Below, piece after piece: positions 48,281 to 57,600 of a DNA stretch of 64,000 nucleotides. Position 1 is the stretch's first letter. Each line of letters begins with the position of its first letter. The stretch comes from Frigoriflavimonas asaccharolytica (GTDB taxonomy: Bacteria > Bacteroidota > Bacteroidia > Flavobacteriales > Weeksellaceae). A program made the position numbers and the translations under genes. The notes under the pieces are model-generated. The model searched no databases. It had not been told where the DNA came from and worked only from the letters and a program-made list of their open reading frames with translations. The stretch lies in contig NZ_JABSNO010000017.1 of the NCBI RefSeq assembly GCF_013294015.1, positions 1-64,000 on the forward strand, read 5' to 3'.

Positions 48281-48832
48281 TTAGGGTTTCCAAAAAGACC
48301 ATCTAGCTCCATTGTAAACTGCCAAACGTTTTGCGCCCGCTTTGTTTACATAAACCATCATTCCTGGAGAAGGACTTGGAATATTTTGTACATCTGTTAC
48401 CATTGGTAAAATCATCGCTTTCGTGGTAGATTCTAATACCAATACACCATCTGCAGAACTGCTGGTTGCACCAATGATGGCTTTGGAATTTGTAGTTTCT
48501 GGTGCTAAAGCAATTGTTGGCTGACTTGTTAAAGCTGTTGTCAATACCGCATCTTGCCCACTTAAATCTACCCAAGTTGTACCATTGTAGTATCTCATTC
48601 TAGCTGCAGTGGCTGTTCTTGCATCTAATATAATGGAACCTGGCACAAGAGCTGCTCCTGTAGGAAGGTTTCTTACATAAGGTACAATAATTCCTTTGTT
48701 TTGCCCAGTTGCAAAGTCTAGCAGAACAGATGTATTGTTTGTTCCAGCAGATCCTGTTGCACCGCCAATCACAACTTGTCCATTTAAACTACTGATAAAT
48801 GCGAGTGCTAGGATTGTTAATATTTTGTTCAT
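48281..48832 (-). CDS. Small two-repeat secreted protein, module 3 (S3)
   Basis: A 183-residue secreted protein, subtype B with S5. Signal peptide 1-18 (MNKILTILALAFISSLNG). First unit LLDFATGQNKGIIVPYVR and PTGAALVPGSIILDAR; second unit LVLESTTKAMILPMV, GMMVYVNKAGAKRLAVYNG, ARWSFWKP. It starts 80 bases after L3, whose tail is also subtype B. Confidence 0.75.
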   Translation of the reverse strand: MNKILTILALAFISSLNGQVVIGGATGSAGTNNTSVLLDFATGQNKGIIVPYVRNLPTGAALVPGSIILDARTATAARMRYYNGTTWVDLSGQDAVLTTALTSQPTIALAPETTNSKAIIGATSSSADGVLVLESTTKAMILPMVTDVQNIPSPSPGMMVYVNKAGAKRLAVYNGARWSFWKP

Positions 48833-48858
48833 TTTATTTCAATTTAATTATTAAAAGT

Positions 48859-48896
48859 GAAGATATTAATTACATTTAAGCAAAAATAAATTCTTC
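48859..48896 (-). promoter_or_regulatory. Weak intercistronic hairpin L3-S3
   Basis: GAAGA (48859-48863) can pair with TCTTC (48892-48896) with partial extension. Position (27 bases before the S3 start) matches the other modules, but the stem is poor. Confidence 0.3.
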
Positions 48897-48912
48897 TAAA
48901 TTTTGTAAAATT

Positions 48913-50010
48913 TTATGGGCACGTTGGAGTATTAAAACAGCTCCATGTTGTTCCATCGTATAATTTCAAGCAGTTTAAAGTAGTATCATATACCATCATT
49001 CCGTCTTGTGGAGATGCTATTTGATTTACTTGATTTGTCGTCATTCTAGATATTACCAATCCTTTTGTATTAGATTCCAAAGCAGTGTGTGCGGATTTTC
49101 TTACCATTGGCCAATTGTCTGGAGACGATATGCTTTCGCCAGCCCTTTTCAACAATGTGATGCCGTGTTTAGTGTCTACACCTGCAACAGTACTAGGTAG
49201 ATTACGACACACGCAAAAACTGTTCGTAAGAGCCAAACTTGCAAGGTTTGAAATTGCTCCCATTAAGAAAAAATCATTATTTGTAGTTACTGTAGAGCCA
49301 GGTGATATACAGCAATTGCTATCTGCTGTAAACATATTGACATCAGAAGTTGCAAATATTCTATTTCCCAATACAGTACTAGGCTTTCCGATATTAGTTG
49401 GGGTTGATACTACAATCTCTGTAGCAGCATTTGTTACCACTTGCAAACCTGCAGGTAGTGGCGTGCTAAAACTTGAGAACGCTCCTCCTCCATTATTAAT
49501 TCCGCCGGTAATTGGTGGAAAACAAGATGAAAAACTCGAATTAAAAGTTGAAGTTCCTGCACTACTATTTCCTGAATTTACAGTTAATCCTAAAATGCTA
49601 CATACTGGAGAAAAATTATTTGAATCGCAACCCGCTATAACTGTACCTCCATTGCTTATCCAATTGGTCAATTCTGTAATTTCAGCGGCAGTATAGGAGG
49701 CATTTTGTTCGTAGCCAGACCAATATATTTTAACTCCCGCAGCATTGATTTTTGCTTCCGTAATTGGTGCAGTAATCGTAGTAGTACTTATTGTGTAAGG
49801 GCTATATATTCCATTAGGTCCAAAATTAGCTGGATTTGTTAATTTTGCAACTGCTGCTATAGAAGCACTTCCACCAATATTGTAAGTTCCCGGTTTAGAA
49901 CCAATAATTACATCTTGTGCACTTATATTAAATTGAACAAACAATACTAGGCTTAGCATAAGGATGCTTTTTAGACGCTTTGCAGTCAACGACAAGATTT
50001 TGATATTCAT
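48913..50010 (-). CDS. Short-bodied surface protein with conserved tail, module 3 (L3)
   Basis: A 365-residue secreted protein, the smallest L. The signal peptide has a basic start and ends FNISAQ (about 32). The body (about 33-265) is a single alpha/beta-like domain (KIYWSGYEQNASYTAAEI, LTNWISNGGTVIAGCDSN, FATSDVNMFTADSN), reminiscent of DUF4350/glutamine-amidotransferase-like folds; that resemblance is only by eye. It has no thrombospondin, Ig or cadherin repeats, so L3 shows the tail needs no such spacer. The tail is subtype B (GESISSPDNWPM; NCLKLYDGTTWSCF; TPTCP). No P gene precedes it. Confidence 0.7.
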   Translation of the reverse strand: MNIKILSLTAKRLKSILMLSLVLFVQFNISAQDVIIGSKPGTYNIGGSASIAAVAKLTNPANFGPNGIYSPYTISTTTITAPITEAKINAAGVKIYWSGYEQNASYTAAEITELTNWISNGGTVIAGCDSNNFSPVCSILGLTVNSGNSSAGTSTFNSSFSSCFPPITGGINNGGGAFSSFSTPLPAGLQVVTNAATEIVVSTPTNIGKPSTVLGNRIFATSDVNMFTADSNCCISPGSTVTTNNDFFLMGAISNLASLALTNSFCVCRNLPSTVAGVDTKHGITLLKRAGESISSPDNWPMVRKSAHTALESNTKGLVISRMTTNQVNQIASPQDGMMVYDTTLNCLKLYDGTTWSCFNTPTCP

Positions 50011-50204
50011 TACTTTTACTTTTATATTATCTCTATTATATTTTAAAAAAAAGATTTTTTACTAATTTTCATTGAACTCTGTATTAAAATTTTTATAATA
50101 ATAAATTTAGCCCGATAAAAATGCTAATTTTCATCCAAAATATATTTATAAGTTAGCGGCATTTTTTGCTTCTAAGATTGTTTTTGAAGAATTTTAAAAA
50201 GATG

Positions 50205-50212
50205 CAAAAGTA
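50205..50212 (-). promoter_or_regulatory. Putative -7 element for module 3
   Basis: Minus strand TACTTTTG matches TAnnTTTG, about 195 bases before L3. The -33 element is not clear. Confidence 0.3.
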
Positions 50213-50768
50213 TACAAAAAATCCTTATTGTTCGATTAAAAAGTATCTAAAATTAAATAATATTTCGTCTGTATTATTTTTTTAGTTTTTAGGTTTATTT
50301 ATTTTCAATATTTAAAAAATAAGCTATTAAAAAAGAGTTGATTATTCCAAATTTCGTCTCTTTATTCTAAAATATTTCTCTGAGTTTGCCAAATATTTTA
50401 GAAAATTGAAATTGTTCCATGAGTATATTTTACAAAAAATTACCCTATTTAAAAATGCCCAACTTCATTTTTGTTTCTTTTAAAAGACTGAAAGAAGCAA
50501 ATCGACATTTAACACTAAATAAATCTGGATATTTACAACGTTTTCATTAACTCCCAAAAACTTTTCAATGAAAATTTTTGCTTCAAATGTTCAAAAAGGA
50601 ATTCTATTTGAATTTTATTTTTTGTGATTTTATCGAACAACAATGAAAAAAAACAGAGTATATAAAATATTATTCAATAATTAATTCCTCTATTAAACAA
50701 TTAATAAAATTACTTTCCGATATTTAATTGTGATCGTTTCTTCACAATCACAAATTATATGTCGATTC
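50213..50768. other. Intergenic, no gene seen
   Basis: About 550 very AT-rich bases between the module 3 promoter and the module 2 terminator; no coding or remnant signal found. Confidence 0.4.
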
Positions 50769-50810
50769 AAAAAAAAAGAAGAATAGTTTTACAACGTATT
50801 CTTCTCTTTT
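50769..50810 (-). terminator. Terminator of module 2
   Basis: AGAAGAATA (50777-50785) pairs perfectly with TATTCTTCT (50797-50805); nine T follow on the minus strand. Confidence 0.8.
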
Positions 50811-50862
50811 ATTGTTTAAGAACATTAGTTCTTTAAGATATTATTTTATGGAAACTTTAATA

Positions 50863-51423
50863 TTACGGTTTCCAAAAACTCCACTTGCTACCATTGTAAA
50901 CTGCCAAACGTTTTGCGCCTGCTTTGTTTACATAAACCATCATTCCTGGAGATGGACTTAAGATATTTTGTACATCTGCTACTATTGGTAAAATCATCGC
51001 TTTCGTGGTAGATTCTAATACCAAAACGCCATCTGCAGAACTGCTTGTTGCACCAATGATAGCTTTTGAGTTTGCTAATTCTGTGATAGAAGCTGGCTGT
51101 TCTGTTGCAAAATTGGCTAAAACTGTACTGCTATTTAAATTCGCATTTTGACCACTTAAGTCTACCCATCCTTTCACGGTTCCGGCGTAATATTTTACTC
51201 TAGAGGTTAAAGGTATGCTCGCATCTAGAAGTATCGTACCTTCTGTAGGCGCTGTTGGAATTGTTCTTACATAAGGCAAAATAATTCCTTTATTTAGTCC
51301 TGTTGCAAAATCTAATAATACAGATGTATTTATAGTTGCAGATCCAGTTGGTCCACCAATTACAACTTGTGCATTCGCGCCGCTTATTATTGCTAAAAAT
51401 AGTGTTGCTATTATTTTTTTCAT
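50863..51423 (-). CDS. Small two-repeat secreted protein, module 2 (S2)
   Basis: A 186-residue secreted protein, subtype A. The start MKKIIATLFLAIISGANAQ at 51423 is preferred over an in-frame ATG at 51486 because it reproduces the signal peptide and the 76-base spacing of S1 and S9, and because the longer form would begin inside the spacer hairpin. First unit LLDFATGLNKGIILPYVR; second unit LVLESTTKAMILPIV, GMMVYVNKAGAKRLAVYNG. Its partner L2 has a subtype A tail. Confidence 0.75.
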   Translation of the reverse strand: MKKIIATLFLAIISGANAQVVIGGPTGSATINTSVLLDFATGLNKGIILPYVRTIPTAPTEGTILLDASIPLTSRVKYYAGTVKGWVDLSGQNANLNSSTVLANFATEQPASITELANSKAIIGATSSSADGVLVLESTTKAMILPIVADVQNILSPSPGMMVYVNKAGAKRLAVYNGSKWSFWKP

Positions 51424-51456
51424 TTCGTTTAGTTTAAAAATTAAATTAGTAAAATA

Positions 51457-51483
51457 GGGAAGTATTTTTTGCAAATACTTCCC
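51457..51483 (-). promoter_or_regulatory. Intercistronic hairpin L2-S2
   Basis: GGGAAGTATTT (51457-51467) pairs perfectly over 11 bp with AAATACTTCCC (51473-51483). A T-containing stretch follows, so it could act as a weak terminator, an attenuator or an mRNA end-protecting structure. It ends 34 bases before S2. Confidence 0.65.
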
Positions 51484-51499
51484 CATCGTACGGTAATTA

Positions 51500-53833
51500 T
51501 TATGGACAAGTTGGCGTTACGAAACAACTCCAAGTGCTGCCATCATATAATTTAAGACATTTGGCTACAGTATCATATACCATCATTCCATCTTGTGGAG
51601 ATACAATATTTGTAATTTCAGTAGTTGTCGCTCTGGTAATTACAAAACCTTTTGTGTTAGATTCTAAGGCTGTGAAACCAGATTTTCTAATCATAGGCCA
51701 ATTGCCATTATCGGTTCCTGCTCTTTGCAGCAGTGTAACACCTTGTTTAACGGCTGATCCTGGTGCTGTTTTATTTGCATCGTCGTAGCAGACACAATTT
51801 CCTACAGTTACTAAATTTTTCACAACACTTGTACATCCGCTGGAACTTGTATAAGTATAAATAATGTTGGCGGTACCAGTTGCCCCATAAATAGTTGTTG
51901 CGACACCAGTAACAGAATTAATATTTAATAAGCTTGGCTGATCTGTGCTCCAAACACCATCTAATTGGCCATTAGAGAAAGTGTAGGTATCTGGTACACT
52001 TTTGCTGCTGCAAAGATATGCACCTGCAGGCAAAATTGCAGGTAGCGCTATTGGAGAAGGTGCAAAAGTGACATCATCTATTGCCAAATCGTTTCCTGAA
52101 CCTCCAATGGAATTATTTTTTAGAAAAATTTCTCCAACAGTGGAAGTTGCTGTAAAAGTAAATGTATATTGTTTCCAAATAGTTGTTGAAATATCGCCTG
52201 TATTTATGGAATTTAACAAAACGCCAGTTGCAGCATCTGCAATTCCCATAGTAATATTCGGTCGAATTGGAACATTGGGAGATAAATCTGCAACCCAAAA
52301 TGAAAAATCGTAAGTAGTACCAATGGATAATCCTGTAACAGTCTGCCGAAAAAAATCGTCTGTTGCGTAAGATGCATTGAAAATAGCAAAATATCCATTG
52401 GGTTCCGTAGAAGTATGATTAAGCAATGTTGTATTTCCTGTCCAATTTGCGCTATTTTTTGCTAAACTATAATAACCATCTGATACAAAACCTTGATCTA
52501 AATAATGATAAGAAGTAAAACCACTTATAGCTGGGCCAAAATCAGAAGTACCTTGTCCGAAAGTCAAAATATTATTTATCGAACATAAACTTGGGGAAAC
52601 AATAGAATTTTCTAATGCATTTCCATAAACCACATGAACTACTTCACCTGCAGCTACATTTATTGTTGCGGTAGATGTAGAAACATCACTACTGCTGTTT
52701 GTTGTAGGATCGTAAATTAAAATATTATTATTATTCCATCCCGCGACATCAATTTCTGATAGAGTATATGTTCCTGCTGATACAGGTATCATTATTGAAT
52801 TACCATTGGCAACATTGGTTCGTAATCGTTCATCATCTAACCAAAGCCCACTGTTTAATCTGCTAAATATTGTATGTTTAATGATATCTGCATTTACTTT
52901 ATTAATACCCCAAACTTGATTTCCTACACCAGCTGTTAAACCAGTTAAACCTCTTGATCTAACATTATTGATCCAACCACCTCCAGCTGTGTATTCGAAA
53001 ACCACATTTGTTCCTTCCGAATTGGTAAAGTTGGAGTAGATTGTGCCATCATTACTTACCGCGACATCTTTTTGATACGACCCTATTGTAATCATATCTG
53101 TTAGTGCTGGAATTATGGTAACAGTTGCGGCAGTATTATCTCCAGGAAATTTGTAAACATTTGTGTCATTATTCGATACAAAAACAACTTCTTGATTGGT
53201 TGGTGTAGGATTTATATCTGCTCTTATCGCATTAACAATTGTTGCGGAAGAATACTGAATCCAACTATCTGTAGTGCCCGAACCTGTATATTTATAAATT
53301 TTACCTCCACTTCCTACGGCAACTATAGTTTTACCATCTCCACCAGAAGCAACGTCGACAATTCTGATATTGCTGTGTGCAGTTGGCTCCCAAATTTTCG
53401 AAAAGCTAGTTCCATTATAAATATAAACTGCCCCAATATCATCTGAATAAACTGCAGAATTTGTCCCAATTCCGTCAACAGACCTAGCTGTTACAACAGA
53501 CGTTGCAGTCCAATTAGTTGCATTTACAGCTCTCGTATACAATGTTCCAGTAACATCATGAACGGAACCATTTGAAATCGCATCATTTACTACTGCCCAC
53601 AATTGGCCTTCTCCAGTTCCATGGCTATTTCCCAAATCAAAAGAATTGAGTGCATTGGGTTGATCATTAAGGTTGAATGATTTTATGTTGGTAGCACCTT
53701 GCTTTAAATTAAAAGAAAAATCTACAGATGCTAATTCACTTGTTGCTTTTTTGTGTACATAGATATACCCATTTTGGGCATACAGATTTAGCGTGATTAC
53801 AAACGCTAAAATTAAAATTAATTTATTTTTCAT
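51500..53833 (-). CDS. Large surface protein with beta-propeller-like body and conserved tail, module 2 (L2)
   Basis: A 777-residue secreted protein with a signal peptide ending LNLYAQ (about 20). Residues 25-330 contain recurring units (GQLWAVVNDAI, RSVDGIGTNSAVYSD, IVAVGSGGKIYKYTG, VFVSNNDTNVYKFPG, NQVWGINKVN) suggesting a beta-propeller. Residues about 415-590 form a beta-sandwich of the type often used for carbohydrate binding (GYFAIFNASYATDDFF, YDFSFWVADLSPN, EIFLKNNSIG). An Ig-like unit precedes the tail. There are no thrombospondin 3 motifs. The tail is subtype A. It starts about 70 bases after the module 1 terminator and has no P gene. Confidence 0.75.
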   Translation of the reverse strand: MKNKLILILAFVITLNLYAQNGYIYVHKKATSELASVDFSFNLKQGATNIKSFNLNDQPNALNSFDLGNSHGTGEGQLWAVVNDAISNGSVHDVTGTLYTRAVNATNWTATSVVTARSVDGIGTNSAVYSDDIGAVYIYNGTSFSKIWEPTAHSNIRIVDVASGGDGKTIVAVGSGGKIYKYTGSGTTDSWIQYSSATIVNAIRADINPTPTNQEVVFVSNNDTNVYKFPGDNTAATVTIIPALTDMITIGSYQKDVAVSNDGTIYSNFTNSEGTNVVFEYTAGGGWINNVRSRGLTGLTAGVGNQVWGINKVNADIIKHTIFSRLNSGLWLDDERLRTNVANGNSIMIPVSAGTYTLSEIDVAGWNNNNILIYDPTTNSSSDVSTSTATINVAAGEVVHVVYGNALENSIVSPSLCSINNILTFGQGTSDFGPAISGFTSYHYLDQGFVSDGYYSLAKNSANWTGNTTLLNHTSTEPNGYFAIFNASYATDDFFRQTVTGLSIGTTYDFSFWVADLSPNVPIRPNITMGIADAATGVLLNSINTGDISTTIWKQYTFTFTATSTVGEIFLKNNSIGGSGNDLAIDDVTFAPSPIALPAILPAGAYLCSSKSVPDTYTFSNGQLDGVWSTDQPSLLNINSVTGVATTIYGATGTANIIYTYTSSSGCTSVVKNLVTVGNCVCYDDANKTAPGSAVKQGVTLLQRAGTDNGNWPMIRKSGFTALESNTKGFVITRATTTEITNIVSPQDGMMVYDTVAKCLKLYDGSTWSCFVTPTCP

Positions 53834-53903
53834 ATTTTGTGTTTAAAATATAATTTCGTTATAATTTCGTCAGTATTTTAATGCATTAATGGTAAAACGT
53901 TTA

Positions 53904-53935
53904 AATAAAAAATCCCCGAAATGGGGATTTTTATC
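53904..53935 (-). terminator. Terminator of module 1
   Basis: AAAAATCCCC (53907-53916) pairs perfectly with GGGGATTTTT (53923-53932), T run on the minus strand, about 60 bases after the S1 stop. Confidence 0.85.
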
Positions 53936-53993
53936 CTAAATACGAAGCTTTAGCATTTCTGGTTTTAATACCATTAATAAAAATGCTTCCTCT

Positions 53994-54554
53994 TTACGGT
54001 TTCCAAAAACTCCACTTGCTACCATTGTAAACTGCCAAACGTTTTGCGCCTGCTTTGTTTACATAAACCATCATTCCTGGGGATGGACTTAAGATATTTT
54101 GCACATCTGCTACTATTGGTAATATCATCGCTTTGGTGGTAGATTCTAATACCAAAACACCATCTGCAGTACTGCTTGTTGCTCCAATAATGGCTTTTGC
54201 AGATGCAGTTTCTGTGATAGAAGCTGGCTGTTCTGTTGCAAAATTTGCTAAAACTGTACTGCTGTTTAAATTCGCACTTTGGCCACTTAAATCTACCCAT
54301 CCTTTCACGGTTCCAGCGTAATATTTTACTCTAGATGTTAATGGTGTACTCGCATCTAGAAGTATCGTACCTTCTGTTGGCGCTGTTGGCATTGTTCTTA
54401 CATAAGGTAAAATAATTCCTTTATTTAGTCCTGTTGCAAAATCTAATAATACAGAAGTATTTACAGTTGTAGATCCAGTTGGTCCGCCGATGATTACTTG
54501 TGCATTCGCGCCGCTTATTATTGCTAAAAATAGTGTTGCTATTATTTTTTTCAT
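53994..54554 (-). CDS. Small two-repeat secreted protein, module 1 (S1)
   Basis: A 186-residue secreted protein, subtype A reference for this locus. Signal peptide 1-19; first unit 34-90 (LLDFATGLNKGIILPYVR, PTEGTILLDAS, KGWVDLS); linker 91-131; second unit 132-186 (LVLESTTKAMILPIV, SPSPGMMVYVNKAGAKRL, WSFWKP). The K-G/A-(x)-I-L-P and G-(x)-(I/M)-(L/V) pattern of the two units corresponds to KGFVITR and GMMVYDT of the L tail. No cysteine is present in the mature protein, unlike the L tail. It follows L1 by 76 bases. Confidence 0.75.
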   Translation of the reverse strand: MKKIIATLFLAIISGANAQVIIGGPTGSTTVNTSVLLDFATGLNKGIILPYVRTMPTAPTEGTILLDASTPLTSRVKYYAGTVKGWVDLSGQSANLNSSTVLANFATEQPASITETASAKAIIGATSSTADGVLVLESTTKAMILPIVADVQNILSPSPGMMVYVNKAGAKRLAVYNGSKWSFWKP

Positions 54555-54587
54555 TTTGTTTAGTTTAAAAATTTAATTAGTAAAATA

Positions 54588-54615
54588 GGGAAGTATTTTT
54601 TGCAAATCCTTCCCC
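54588..54615 (-). promoter_or_regulatory. Intercistronic hairpin L1-S1
   Basis: GGGAAGTATTT (from 54588) pairs with AAATCCTTCCC (54605-54615) with one mismatch; same position as in modules 2 and 9. Confidence 0.55.
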
Positions 54616-54630
54616 ATCATACGGTAATTA

Positions 54631-57600
54631 TTATGGACAAGTTGGCGTTACGAAACAACTCCAATTGCTGCCATCATATAATTTAAGACATTTGGCTACG
54701 GTATCATATACCATCATCCCTTCTTGTGGAGATACAATATTACTAATCTGAGTAGTTGTTGCTCTCGTGATTACAAAACCTTTTGTATTAGATTCTAAGG
54801 CTGTGAAACCAGATTTTCTAATCATAGGCCAGTTGCCACTGTCTGCACCAGCTTTTTGTAATAAAGTAATTCCGTGTTTGGTATCTACACCTGCTGCAGT
54901 TTTATTTGCATCATTGTAGCATACCAACAAACAATCGTAAGTATATTCTACTTTGTAAAAATAAGATGCTTTAGTTTTTGACAAACTATTTAAGGTACCA
55001 CCGCCACCTTGAATTGTAATTCCAGTAAATGTTGTAACTGAACTTGGAACAGATCCAACTCCTATAAAATTAGCTAAATTAGCAGTAGAAGTATATGTAT
55101 TACTACTACTATATGTTGTATTAAACGGAAATGTAGTTGTACCAGAAGCAAAAGTTTGACTAGCAGGATAAGTAGGATTTTGTATCGATACAAATTGAGA
55201 AACTGGAGCAGAAAAACCTGCAAAATCAAATGTCAAATCTGAAGCTTGTGAAAATCTTGCTGTTACAGATGCTGCATTTGTATTCGTGATATCAACGTCT
55301 CCATTGAAGGTGATACCATAATCAACTTTTACTGCGGTAAGTTTTCTGCTTGCACCTTCATCAAATTTAGGGATGATGGCACTTCCATTAATTTCAGTTA
55401 ATGAAAATGGTGAATAAAAGTATTGCGTGATTGTATTACCAGTAGAGTTACTAAGACAAATTGTAGAACAAGTGCCAGTATTTGTAATTGTTAAATTTTG
55501 TGCTGCACCACCATTATTAGGTGTAATAATAATTGTAAAATCGCCGGAACCTAAACTGCCATTTAACACTTTTAAATACGTACCATACCCATAATTAATA
55601 TTTGTTGCTGCGCTATTATTCATTAAAGTAATGGTTGCAGGATTTCCACCAAAAGTTGCTGTTACATTATAAGTAGTTGCACCACTTGGTTGCGCTGGAT
55701 CTATCTGAAAAAACATATAATCATCTGCACTATTCTCAAAAGTACCATTATTTGAACATGTAGCAGCTGTAGAAATGCATGAAGTTACTATTACGGTGGA
55801 AACTGTAGATGTTACAGAACCACACGTTCCAGATACAATACTGTAATAATATTTGGTTCCTACTGCAGAAGTAGAGGGAGTATAAGTTGCAGTTGTAGCG
55901 CCAGAAATTAACATACCACCAGTTGCAGTATTGATGGTATTACTGTACCATTGGTAGGATAAAGTTCCTGTTCCAGATGCTGTAACACTTAAGTTGACAG
56001 GTATATTATCTTTGCAAATCGTTTGTATACTTTGTGGTTGTGCAGAAATTGCTGTAGAAGCAGTAACATTAACGGCAGAAACACCCGATGTAGCCGTACC
56101 ACAAGTTCCTGTAACAATTACATAGTAATATATAGTACCAACTACGTTGGTTGGTGGTGTGTACGTAGAAGCACTAGATGTTCCTATTAAAGTACCTCCC
56201 GTTGTAGAATTTGTAGTATTGCGGTATAATGCATAAGAAAGCGTACCAGTACCAGTTGCTGTAATACTTAAATTAGTAGGTGTTGCATTTCTACATAAAG
56301 TTTGTGTAGCAGGTGATGCAGAAACAATTACTGTTGCAGCATTTACAATTACTGTTGCAGTATTGGAAGTTGCACTATTACAAGTTCCAGTTACTACGGC
56401 GTAATAATAAAGAGTACCTGCCGTTGCAGTAGAAGGAGTGTAAGTTGCAGCTGTAGCACCTGTAATCAATGTACCACCTGTTGTACTATTGGTTGTATTT
56501 CTGTACCATTGATAGGTAAGTCCTGGTCCAACTGCAGTAACGCTTAAATTTGTAGGTGCATCATTTTGGCAAACCGTTTGTGTTGGTGTAGGTTGTCCTG
56601 TAATAGTAGTTTTATTCACGGTGACTACAGAAATGGCAGAAGTTGTTGGACTTCCACAAGCACCTGTAACTTGCGCATAATAGTAAAGCGTTCCGTTTAC
56701 AGAATTTGGAGGTGTGTATGTAGAACTTGTAGCACCAGATATCGCAGTACCTGTCGTATTGCTATTTACGGTATTTCTAAACCATTGGTATGTTAAAGTT
56801 CCCGCTCCACTTGCTACAATAGTTAATGGAATGGCAGGTGCAGGATTACAAACTGTTTGATTTGCGGCAGGTTGAATATCTATTACTGGTGCAGGGCAGG
56901 GAATCTTTAATGCATATTCAGCCTCAATTACTAAATCTTGTAACGTAGTAGTAACAATATTCATACTGGTAGAACCAGGAGTGAAATTCCCAGTTAGAAT
57001 ATCAATATCTAAAGCAGAACCAGAAGAACTATTACCAAAATCATTTGGAAAACTAGGAAAACTAGGATCTGAAATGGTGCAAGATTCACCAGCTAATCCT
57101 GGGTCGCCTTGTAAGAATACCGCTGTAAGAGTACCTGCTGTACTTCCTGAATTTGGGACTGCATATCCCGACACATTTGTAGTACTCGTTATCTGATAAA
57201 TACTTACCAATCCATCATACAAATATATTTTTTGAGAAACTCCGGGTGTGGTAGTATAAACCACAGTTAAAGTCCAAGCACGAGCATTCCCCTGTTGCAA
57301 AGCACATGCACTAGGATAAGCTCCATTGATATCTACAGTGTAAGTTCCATTTGGATTTGCTAAAGCCTGCAACTCGGAGGTTACATCTACTTTTTTAGAT
57401 TCATAATTCACTGCGCTTCCATTAACACTTGAGTAAGCAGGTCTTGCAGTTGCATTCAAATTTACAGCAGAAGCTCCCGGTGCTTTAAAAGAAATATTAC
57501 CTAATGGCATGTAAGTATTCAAACCTACATTTTCATATCTAGTCATACCATACCAATGCACATAAGCTTTTACAATCGTAGCTCCTGAAGGAATACTTAA

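Noticed and set aside
33622-54300. Recurrent second frames inside S genes starting M-G-R-F
   Set aside because: They recur only because the S genes are close copies; they lack promoters and family features, and the S frame explains the conservation.
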